Assembly: GCA_017394605.1 (NCBI GenBank)
Contig: JAFPXU010000157.1
Span: 1 to 19,676 of the forward strand
DNA from: Clostridia bacterium
GTDB lineage: Bacteria; Bacillota_A; Clostridia; Christensenellales; CAG-138
DNA: 19,676 bases
Direction: 5' to 3'
Part shown: positions 14,041-19,676 of the stretch, piece after piece
Numbering within the stretch: position 1 is the stretch's first letter
Layout: the number at the start of each line of letters is the position of its first letter
The notes under the pieces: generated by a model
Databases searched by the model: none
What the model was told of the DNA's origin: nothing
Seen by the model: only the letters and a program-made list of their open reading frames with translations
Position numbers and translations under genes: made by a program

Positions 14041-16092
14041 TTACAGCAGTTCCCTGAAATACAGGCCGCCGGTCCGCTTGAAGTCGGGCGTTTCCCCTTC
14101 GCGGTACAGTTCCAGAACATGGCGGCACTGTTCTTTGGATTCCACCGTGAAATACAGCGTTTCAAAATCCGTATCCGGCATCCGCCGGTCCGCGACATAG
14201 ACCGGCAAGCAATTCAGCAGCTCGGAAAACTTCCTGTCCCTGCAGAGAAGCGGATACCTCTCACGCATCCGGTCGGTGAGAAATGTCTTCCCGGTGCATC
14301 CGCCGCAGCCGTTTCTGCCTTTTCCCGGACAGTTGCGGAATTTCATCAGGGGAAGATAGCCGTATCCCACGAATCCCCGCCGGATTTTCGATCCAACCAC
14401 GCCCATGTCCCTGTGCGGAAGTTCAAACGACAGCGTAAGGTCTGAGAATCCGTACTGAGCGTACCGTTCGAGCGCTTCCGTGTTCAGGATATTCAGCTCC
14501 GGACCGCCGTGAAGGATAAGACCCGTTCCGCGCACCAGTTCGGGAGCGCAGATATTACCCGAGAGAACATGTCCCAGTCCGTCTGCATGCAGTTTTGCAA
14601 GGCGGTCTCTGAGCTTCTCGCCGTCCCCTTCCCAGACCAGCGCCGGAAGCTCCGCAATGAGCCTTTCGCCGAACCGCCCGATCAGTCCGGGGTCTTGCTC
14701 CAGCAAACGGACCGGAAGGATCACTTCCGTATCCTCTCCGCCGTCAAACACCTGCTCCCCGTCCTCGAAACGGAGCCGGATTTTTTTAATGCCGGGCACA
14801 TACGCCTCATGTTCCCGGACCGGGGACTGCCGCTTTTGCGGGAGCTCCCTGCACCGGAGACCGGTCAGCGCGTCCAGCGCTTCTCGCCGCATCGCGTTGA
14901 TCTGTCCCGGCGGAATGGAAATGTCCGGACCGATCTCAGCGTCGAATCCATGCACCGAATAAGGCGTACCGCCCGTTTTGAGCAAGTTTCGCGCGGCGCT
15001 TTCCGCTGTCAGCGGCTGCGTCCTTGCCGGCTCCGGGATCTCTCCCTCCGACACGGACGTGTTGACCCCGTCCGTTACGGTCAGAACGGAAGGCTTCCCC
15101 GCCTCCGCGTAAAAATGCATATCCACCCGGATGCGCTGCGGGTCCCTGCGGTAAAGCTGTTCAAGGCCGGCAAGCACCTCTTTCGCGGCTGTCACGTCCT
15201 CCTTCGTCCGGATTCCGAACATGTCTGCCGTGCGCTTCCCGGTCAGAAAGCCATCGGTAAACCCGCTTCGGGAGAATACCGCGCGCAGGCTGTCCATATC
15301 CGGCGTCCCGCCCTCGATCGCCTCCCGGCATGCCGTAACGGCTGCAGCGACATATTCCGCGCGCTTCATCCTGCCCTCGATCTTGACGGAACATACCCCG
15401 GCATTCTCCAGGTCGCGGATCCTTCTGACATAGGAAAGGTCCTTCAGAGAGAGAACGTACTCCCTTCCGTCCTTTTCCCAGTTCAGTCTGCACGGCTGCG
15501 CGCAAAGACCGCGGTTGCCGCTCCTGCCGCCGATCATGGCGGACATATAACAATTCCCGGATACGCTCATGCAGTGCGCGCCGTGGACGAACACCTCGCA
15601 GTCTGCTCCGGTCCTTTCCGTAATGGACGCGATCTCTTCAAGCGTCAGTTCCCTGGCGAGAACGATTCTGTGATATCCCGCGTCCGAGAGAAGGCGCGCG
15701 CCCTCCGCGTTGTGGACCGCCATCTGCGTGGAAGCGTGCACCTGAACGGAAGGCCAGCATGCGCGGATATATTCCGCGACGGCAAGATCCTGCGCGATCA
15801 CCGCGTCCGCGCCGGAAGCGCATGCGATATCCGCCGCCTCGCGCATCTGCGGAAGTTCCCTGTCAAGGATCAGGGTATTAAGCGTGATATGTACTTTCAC
15901 ATCCCGTTCGTGACAGAAACGGATCGTTTCGGACAGGTCCTTGTCAAAGAAATTGTCCGCGTTCCGTCGCGCGTTGAACTGTTTCAGTCCGAAATAGACG
16001 GCATCCGCTCCGCAGTAGACCGCCGCCTTCAGCTGTTCGCTCCCGCCGACCGGAGCAAGTATTTCGATTGTCTGCTTTCCGTTCCGGTTCAT
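14041..16092 (-). CDS. peptidase U32 family protein
   Basis: 683 aa. N-terminal TIM-barrel U32 domain beginning IEILAPVGGSEQLKAAVYCG. The family signature EVFVHGAHCMSVSGNCYMS is at 166-184, followed by GGRSGNRGLCAQPCRLNW (188-205). The C-terminal third has a cysteine cluster (Cys588, 596, 599, 617; NGCGGCTGK) that may hold a metal or Fe-S cluster. Family members include secreted collagenase-like proteins and the RNA-hydroxylating RlhA/TrhP group. No signal peptide is seen, so an intracellular tRNA/rRNA-modification role is at least as likely as proteolysis. ATG 16092 has AGGA close by and matches the family N-terminus. An upstream TTG at 16128 lies three bases after GGGGGAGG and is the alternative start (12 extra residues). 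It is divergent from the GtrA gene. Confidence 0.9.
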   Translation of the reverse strand: MNRNGKQTIEILAPVGGSEQLKAAVYCGADAVYFGLKQFNARRNADNFFDKDLSETIRFCHERDVKVHITLNTLILDRELPQMREAADIACASGADAVIAQDLAVAEYIRACWPSVQVHASTQMAVHNAEGARLLSDAGYHRIVLARELTLEEIASITERTGADCEVFVHGAHCMSVSGNCYMSAMIGGRSGNRGLCAQPCRLNWEKDGREYVLSLKDLSYVRRIRDLENAGVCSVKIEGRMKRAEYVAAAVTACREAIEGGTPDMDSLRAVFSRSGFTDGFLTGKRTADMFGIRTKEDVTAAKEVLAGLEQLYRRDPQRIRVDMHFYAEAGKPSVLTVTDGVNTSVSEGEIPEPARTQPLTAESAARNLLKTGGTPYSVHGFDAEIGPDISIPPGQINAMRREALDALTGLRCRELPQKRQSPVREHEAYVPGIKKIRLRFEDGEQVFDGGEDTEVILPVRLLEQDPGLIGRFGERLIAELPALVWEGDGEKLRDRLAKLHADGLGHVLSGNICAPELVRGTGLILHGGPELNILNTEALERYAQYGFSDLTLSFELPHRDMGVVGSKIRRGFVGYGYLPLMKFRNCPGKGRNGCGGCTGKTFLTDRMRERYPLLCRDRKFSELLNCLPVYVADRRMPDTDFETLYFTVESKEQCRHVLELYREGETPDFKRTGGLYFRELL

Positions 16093-16141
16093 ATTCCTAA
16101 GCGTACGCCTGAAAAACCGTTTCCGCAAGTTCCTCCCCCGT

Positions 16142-16170
16142 TTGCTCCGCTGGGAAACAGGCGCTATAAT
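16142..16170 (+). promoter_or_regulatory. promoter of the GtrA-like gene, apparently leaderless
   Basis: TTGCTC (16142-16147), 17 bp spacer, TATAAT (16165-16170). The expected transcription start, seven bases after the -10, is the A of ATG 16177. Confidence 0.6.
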
Positions 16171-16176
16171 ACAGTT

Positions 16177-16746
16177 ATGGGAAAATCATCGTCCGGCCTC
16201 TCCGGCTTCATTGAAAAAACGGACCGGCGCGCCGAATCAAAAGGCCCGCTCGCGAAAACGCTGTGGCAGATCGTGAAGTTTCTGCTTGTCAGCGGTCTTG
16301 TCGCGCTTCTCCAGATCGTTCTCGTCAACGTGCTGTTCTTCGCGATGCGCGGCTGGAAGGCACCTCTTCCGGCGTTTCTTTCCGGCATTTTCTCGGAGCG
16401 CTCCGTCGGCGCGGGAAACAGCAACTGGGGCTATGTGCTTCCCTTTTTCCTGTCCAATCTGATCGCGAATATCTACGGGTATTTTCAGAACAGGAAAACC
16501 ACGTTCCGTTCCGATGCCCCGACGGCGAATGTCGCGATCTATATCCTCGTCATGATCTGCCTGATCCTGTTCTCGACATGGCTGCAGGGTGTCGTCGCGA
16601 ACGCGGTCATGAAAAGCGGATCTGCGTTCTGGTCCGCTCTTGCCCCGACGATCGCCATGGCGTGCGCCGGCACGCTTCAGGCCGTGATCCTTTTCCCCTT
16701 GGAGAAATTCGTCCTCCTCAAGGAATCCAGAAACTCCGGAAAGTAA
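16177..16746 (+). CDS. GtrA-like small membrane protein
   Basis: 189 aa integral membrane protein with four predicted membrane segments (about 33-56, 84-102, 117-140, 155-175) and a basic N-terminal tail. The second segment ends in the GtrA hallmark NLIANIYGYFQNRKTTF. GtrA-family proteins act in transfer of lipid-linked sugars for cell-surface polysaccharide decoration, but the donor here is unknown and no glycosyltransferase is adjacent. The first ATG of the domain is 16177; it lacks any ribosome binding site and coincides with the expected transcript start, so translation may be leaderless. The frame is open far upstream only because it reads antisense through the U32 gene. Confidence 0.85.
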   Translation: MGKSSSGLSGFIEKTDRRAESKGPLAKTLWQIVKFLLVSGLVALLQIVLVNVLFFAMRGWKAPLPAFLSGIFSERSVGAGNSNWGYVLPFFLSNLIANIYGYFQNRKTTFRSDAPTANVAIYILVMICLILFSTWLQGVVANAVMKSGSAFWSALAPTIAMACAGTLQAVILFPLEKFVLLKESRNSGK

Positions 16747-16766
16747 CACCGGTCTCTTTTCCGTTT

Positions 16767-16791
16767 GGAACGTCCGCGTTCCGGCGTTTTT
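16767..16791 (+). terminator. possible terminator of the GtrA-like gene
   Basis: GGAACG (16767-16772), loop TCCG, CGTTCC (16777-16782), followed by GGCGTTTTTC. The stem is short but correctly placed 20 bases after the stop. Confidence 0.5.
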
Positions 16792-16807
16792 CTGTCTGTC
16801 CCGGTTG

Positions 16808-17044
16808 TCAGGGAAACAGCTCCCGAAACAGGCTGATGAGCGGCATGACGGGCATCAGGACCAGCGCGGTGAGGCATCCGCCGGACGGCTGGTTCTGTCC
16901 GCTGTTTCCGCCCTGCTGCGGATAATGGCCGTTGGATGACTGTCCACTCTTGCCGGTGTCCTCATCCCCGTCCTTCTTGTCAAAATCCCCGGAGATCATC
17001 TTCATCGCGAACAAATCGTCCATCATCTGTTTCGGATCCTGCAT
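16808..17044 (-). CDS. small hypothetical protein with C-terminal hydrophobic segment
   Basis: 78 aa, not recognised. The N-terminus (MQDPKQMMDDLFAMKMISGD) is helical and rich in Met and acidic residues, the middle is a low-complexity Gly/Ser/Gln/Asn linker (about 27-54), and the C-terminus is hydrophobic (LTALVLMPVMPLISLFREL), possibly a membrane anchor. ATG 17044 has GGGAGG eight bases upstream; the in-frame GTG at 17050 lies too near it. A good promoter directly upstream supports a real gene. It is a single-gene unit facing the GtrA gene. Confidence 0.65.
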   Translation of the reverse strand: MQDPKQMMDDLFAMKMISGDFDKKDGDEDTGKSGQSSNGHYPQQGGNSGQNQPSGGCLTALVLMPVMPLISLFRELFP

Positions 17045-17072
17045 GTTCACCGCCTCCCGTGACTTTTTTCAT

Positions 17073-17101
17073 ATTCTATCAGTTCGGAGGGGCTTTTTCA
17101 A
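17073..17101 (-). promoter_or_regulatory. promoter of the small hypothetical gene
   Basis: Minus strand TTGAAA (17101-17096), 17 bp spacer, TAGAAT (17078-17073), about 30 bp before ATG 17044. Confidence 0.55.
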
Positions 17102-17137
17102 CGCACGCGGCCGGCGGGCCTTTTCCGGTGCCATAGA

Positions 17138-17171
17138 CAAAAGCGCCCCGGAAACATACTTCCGGAGCGCT
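17138..17171 (-). terminator. rho-independent terminator after ilvE
   Basis: Minus strand: 12 bp stem AGCGCTCCGGAA (17171-17160) with TTCCGGGGCGCT (17153-17142), one G-U pair, six-base loop, then TTTTGTC. It ends the oxidoreductase-nitrilase-ilvE operon 20 bases after the last stop. Confidence 0.85.
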
Positions 17172-17190
17172 GCGTTGGCTATGCGTTTTT

Positions 17191-18273
17191 TCAGATGCGG
17201 TAGGTCCAGCCCATGAAGTCTTCGACCGTGCCGGTCTGCATGCCGTAAAGCGTGTCGTACAGTTTCTGCGCGACAGGTCCGACTTTGCCGTCCGCCACCT
17301 GGAAGTCCTTGCCGTTGTAGTTCAGCCAGCCGATCGGAGAGATTACGGCTGCCGTACCGCTCGCGAAGATCTCCTTCAGCTCGCCGTTCTTTGAGGCTTC
17401 GGTGATCTCGTCGATGGAAAGCTTCCGCTCGGAGATCTTCATGCCCCATTTCTTCAGCAGATTGATGACGGAGTCGCGGGTAATGCCCGGAAGGATCGTG
17501 CCGGAATCGAGGGGCGCCGTGATCACTTCATCCCCGATCTTGAAGAAGGCGTTGGACGTTCCGATCTCTTCCACATACTTGTGTTCCTGCGCGTCGAGCC
17601 AGAGAACGTCCTTGCAGTCATATTTCAGAGCATCCATGGAAGCACGCATTCCGCCGCCGTAGTTGCCGCCGACCTTGGCGTATCCCGTACCGCCGCGGGC
17701 GGCGCGGATGTACTGATCCTGCACATAGATCCTCGTGGTGGACAGTCCGCCGTCGTTGGCCGCATAATACGAACCGGTCGGGCTCAGAATGATCATGAAG
17801 CGGTAATGCTTCGCGGGCAGCACGGAGAACGAAACCTCGTCCCCGAAAATGAACGGACGGATGTACAGCGCGGTTCCGGGAGCGGAAGGCACCCAGTCGA
17901 TATCCTCATGGATCAGGGCTTTGACCGCCGCGAGGAACAGATCTCCGGGAAGCTCCGGAATGCACATACGCTCGTTGGTCCTGGCCATACGCTTGATGTT
18001 CATATCCGGACGGAACAGCTGGATGCCGCCGTCGGGCGTTCTGTAGGCTTTCATGCCCTCGAACATCATCTGCGCGTAATGGAGAACGCAGGACGCGGGC
18101 TCAATCAGGAATGGCTCGTGGGGAACGATCCTGCCGTCGTGCCAGCCCTGTCCCTCATCATATTCCATCATGAACATATGATCGGTGAAATAACGCGCAA
18201 ACCCGAGCTTTGTCTCATCTTCCGGGCGCGGACGCGGATGCGTCGTTCTGGTTACAGGAAATGTGTACTCCAT
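17191..18273 (-). CDS. ilvE: branched-chain amino acid aminotransferase
   Basis: 360 aa, the expected length for the longer (BCAT-type) class IV aminotransferase. It interconverts Leu, Ile and Val with their 2-oxoacids using PLP and glutamate/2-oxoglutarate in the cytoplasm. Family marks are VLHYAQMMFEGMKAY (63-77), the PLP lysine Lys200 in GYAKVGGNYGG, VEEIGTSNAFF (234-244) for the cofactor phosphate, and EIFASGTAAVISPIG (301-315). The open frame extends to 18339, but ATG 18273 has AAGGAG eight bases upstream. It is the last gene of an operon with a 2-oxoacid:ferredoxin oxidoreductase gamma subunit and a nitrilase-family hydrolase, which suggests catabolic or reversible use with ferredoxin-linked 2-oxoacid chemistry rather than only biosynthesis. 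Confidence 0.93.
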   Translation of the reverse strand: MEYTFPVTRTTHPRPRPEDETKLGFARYFTDHMFMMEYDEGQGWHDGRIVPHEPFLIEPASCVLHYAQMMFEGMKAYRTPDGGIQLFRPDMNIKRMARTNERMCIPELPGDLFLAAVKALIHEDIDWVPSAPGTALYIRPFIFGDEVSFSVLPAKHYRFMIILSPTGSYYAANDGGLSTTRIYVQDQYIRAARGGTGYAKVGGNYGGGMRASMDALKYDCKDVLWLDAQEHKYVEEIGTSNAFFKIGDEVITAPLDSGTILPGITRDSVINLLKKWGMKISERKLSIDEITEASKNGELKEIFASGTAAVISPIGWLNYNGKDFQVADGKVGPVAQKLYDTLYGMQTGTVEDFMGWTYRI

Positions 18274-18295
18274 AATGAATTCTCCTTCTTTCATA

Positions 18296-19087
18296 TCATT
18301 TACAATTATAAAGATCCGGTCTGCGGTCCGCAAACACATTGATCGAATTTCTGATTCCGTTTACGACCGAAAAATCACACTCCGCGGTCAGGATCTCCTC
18401 CTGCTCGCCCGCGTCGGCAAGGCGAACGCCCCACGGATCCAGAATGGCCGAGTTCCCGCCGTAACGGGTCTCTCCCGCGGTTCCGCAGGAATTACAGCAT
18501 ACGACGAACATCTGATTTTCGATTGCCCTCGCTGCAGTAAGCGTTCTGAGATGCGCCGTGCGCACGTTCGGCCACTGGGAAACCATGAACATCAGGTCCA
18601 TGCCGGGAAGCGACATGCTACGGATCAGTTCCGGAAAGCGCACGTCATAGCAGATGATCACGCCGCACGGGATTCCGTCAAGGGTAAATCTGCACAGATG
18701 GTCTCCGGCGGTAAAGAAGCGGTCCTCCCCCATCGGGGTGAAAAGATGCGTTTTATCGTACGACGCGACGCACGCGCCAGAACGGTCAAAAACGAAACAG
18801 GTATTGTAGATCTTCCCGCCGCGTTCGTTGGCAACGCTGCCGGCAACGATATTGACCGAGCAGGAAGCTGCCATCCCGCCGATCTCTTTCCTGACCCGCT
18901 CGCCGTCCCGGTCGGAAAGCGTCGCAAGGTCTTCCTTCGGGAAAAAGCCCGTGTTCCACGTCTCGGGAAGTACGACCGTATCGGGACGCTCTTCTGAAAC
19001 GGCCCTTTCGATCAACTCCCGCGCGTGCGCGAAATTCCGGTCCGGCTGTCCCAGCTGCATATCCATCTGAATACAGCTGATCCTCAT
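18296..19087 (-). CDS. nitrilase/carbon-nitrogen hydrolase family protein
   Basis: 263 aa. The Glu-Lys-Cys triad is complete: Glu42 in VVLPETWNTG, Lys112 in SYDKTHLF, Cys146 in IICYDVRFPEL. The length and the LFTPMGEDRFF and YDVRFPELIR segments are closest to the omega-amidase/Nit2-type branch, which hydrolyses 2-oxoglutaramate and similar omega-amides of oxoacids. That fits its position between a transaminase and an oxoacid oxidoreductase subunit. Specificity is inferred. The start overlaps the stop of the upstream gene by four bases (ATGA), so it is translationally coupled. Its stop is 22 bp before ilvE. Confidence 0.9.
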   Translation of the reverse strand: MRISCIQMDMQLGQPDRNFAHARELIERAVSEERPDTVVLPETWNTGFFPKEDLATLSDRDGERVRKEIGGMAASCSVNIVAGSVANERGGKIYNTCFVFDRSGACVASYDKTHLFTPMGEDRFFTAGDHLCRFTLDGIPCGVIICYDVRFPELIRSMSLPGMDLMFMVSQWPNVRTAHLRTLTAARAIENQMFVVCCNSCGTAGETRYGGNSAILDPWGVRLADAGEQEEILTAECDFSVVNGIRNSINVFADRRPDLYNCK

Positions 19088-19623
19088 GACACGTACTCCT
19101 TCCCTGCGCGGATGGCTGCCATGTTGGAGTCAAACAGATCCGCCTTTCTTGCAGGAATCACCTTGTGCAGTGCGTCCGCGATGCCTTGCTCGTTCACGCA
19201 TCCCGTCTTTTCAATGACCGCGCCTAGCAGGATCATGTTCGCGAGTCCCCCGATGTTCATATCCATGGCCATCTGGGTGGCGGGCACGTACACTGCCGTC
19301 ACATCCGTCCGCTGCACTTTTCTTGTGATCAGGGAGGAGTCCACAAAGATCATGCCTCCCGGTCTGACCGTGCTCTCGTATTTGTCCAGAGACGGCGTGT
19401 TCATCACCATCAGGATGGTGGGATGCTGCACGATTGGCGAGCCGACCGGCGTATCGCTCAGGATAACGTTGCAGTTGGCCGTGCCGCCGCGCATCTCAGG
19501 ACCGTAGGACGGCAGCCAGCTGAGTTCCCTTCCCTCGAGCAGTCCCGCGTAAGCAAGGACCTTTCCGGAAAAAAGCAGTCCCTGTCCGCCGAATCCGGCA
19601 ATGATAATCTCGTTGTTCTGCAT
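19084..19623 (-). CDS. 2-oxoacid:ferredoxin oxidoreductase, gamma subunit
   Basis: 179 aa, full length for the gamma domain (KorC/VorC/PorG type). It carries the N-terminal motif IIIAGFGGQGLLFSGK (6-21), SYGPEMRGGTANCNVILSD, and the C-terminal half with LANMILLGAVIEKTG. The complex converts a 2-oxoacid and CoA to acyl-CoA, CO2 and reduced ferredoxin. Linkage to ilvE suggests a branched-chain 2-oxoacid substrate, but pyruvate or 2-oxoglutarate cannot be excluded. The open frame begins at a TTG at 19629; ATG 19623 has AAGGAGG seven bases upstream. It starts two bases after the stop of an upstream partial gene. Confidence 0.92.
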   Translation of the reverse strand: MQNNEIIIAGFGGQGLLFSGKVLAYAGLLEGRELSWLPSYGPEMRGGTANCNVILSDTPVGSPIVQHPTILMVMNTPSLDKYESTVRPGGMIFVDSSLITRKVQRTDVTAVYVPATQMAMDMNIGGLANMILLGAVIEKTGCVNEQGIADALHKVIPARKADLFDSNMAAIRAGKEYVS

Positions 19624-19625
19624 AT

Positions 19626-19676
19626 TCAAGCCTCCTTGCTGTGTCCCTGTAAACTCCGAGCGGATACTGCGGAAGC
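19626..19676 (-). CDS. C-terminal end of the preceding operon gene, probably another oxidoreductase subunit
   Basis: Only 16 codons and a TGA are visible (ASAVSARSLQGHSKEA). The frame stays open to the window edge and the stop lies two bases before the gamma-subunit ATG, with that gene's AAGGAGG inside it. By operon habit this is most likely the TPP-binding beta subunit, but there is too little sequence to show it. Confidence 0.5.
   Translation of the reverse strand, partial: ASAVSARSLQGHSKEA

Noticed and set aside
14509..16746. 745-codon plus-strand open frame
   Set aside because: Its first three quarters are antisense to the U32 peptidase gene, with composition typical of a shadow frame (Arg/Pro/His rich). 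Only the end from 16177 is a real gene (GtrA-like).

Overview
This window looks like chromosomal DNA from an anaerobic member of the Bacillota (a fairly GC-rich Clostridia-type genome). The reasons are consistent AGGAGG-type ribosome binding sites, Gram-positive lipoprotein signals, a minimal SufC-SufB iron-sulfur system without SufS/SufU, a 2-oxoacid:ferredoxin oxidoreductase, a U32 peptidase, and several ATG/GTG/TTG starts. No tRNA, rRNA, CRISPR, insertion sequence or phage gene was recognised, and no gene-free stretch exceeds 300 bases.

Layout. (1) 1-2566: a sugar-binding lipoprotein gene (minus strand, cut by the window edge and broken by a one-base frameshift) divergent from a GH13 alpha-amylase lipoprotein (plus strand). 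Between them lie two good promoters and an inverted repeat, which suggests a maltodextrin/starch uptake locus. (2) 2721-6483, minus strand: a four-gene operon of radical SAM protein, HxlR regulator, nitroreductase and DUF2156-GNAT fusion, driven by a near-perfect promoter in an AT-rich patch. (3) 6617-10466, minus strand: the most interesting part. Two 85-residue paralogues with a double-glycine leader and a bacterial SH3 domain, and a 74-residue protein with a double-glycine leader and a LysM domain, flank a MATE transporter, a small allophanate-hydrolase-C-like protein and a LytTR response regulator. Both double-glycine transcription units are preceded by the same pair of direct repeats, spaced exactly 21 bp start to start, which is the geometry of a LytTR binding site. 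I read this as a LytTR-controlled set of exported small wall-binding proteins. (4) 10549-12210, plus strand: SufC and SufB/D-like genes (SMS-type minimal system), followed by a class I aminotransferase. (5) 13590-16092, minus strand: U32 peptidase and a UBA-DUF4342 protein. (6) 16177-16746, plus strand: a GtrA-like membrane protein with an apparently leaderless promoter, then a small minus-strand protein. (7) 17191-19676, minus strand: end of a probable oxidoreductase subunit, 2-oxoacid:ferredoxin oxidoreductase gamma subunit, nitrilase/omega-amidase-like hydrolase and branched-chain aminotransferase, in one tightly packed operon that suggests branched-chain amino acid/2-oxoacid interconversion with ferredoxin.

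Several gene starts were moved from the longest open frame to an internal codon with a proper ribosome binding site; the reasons are in the entries. All functions come from motifs read by eye and no database search was run.
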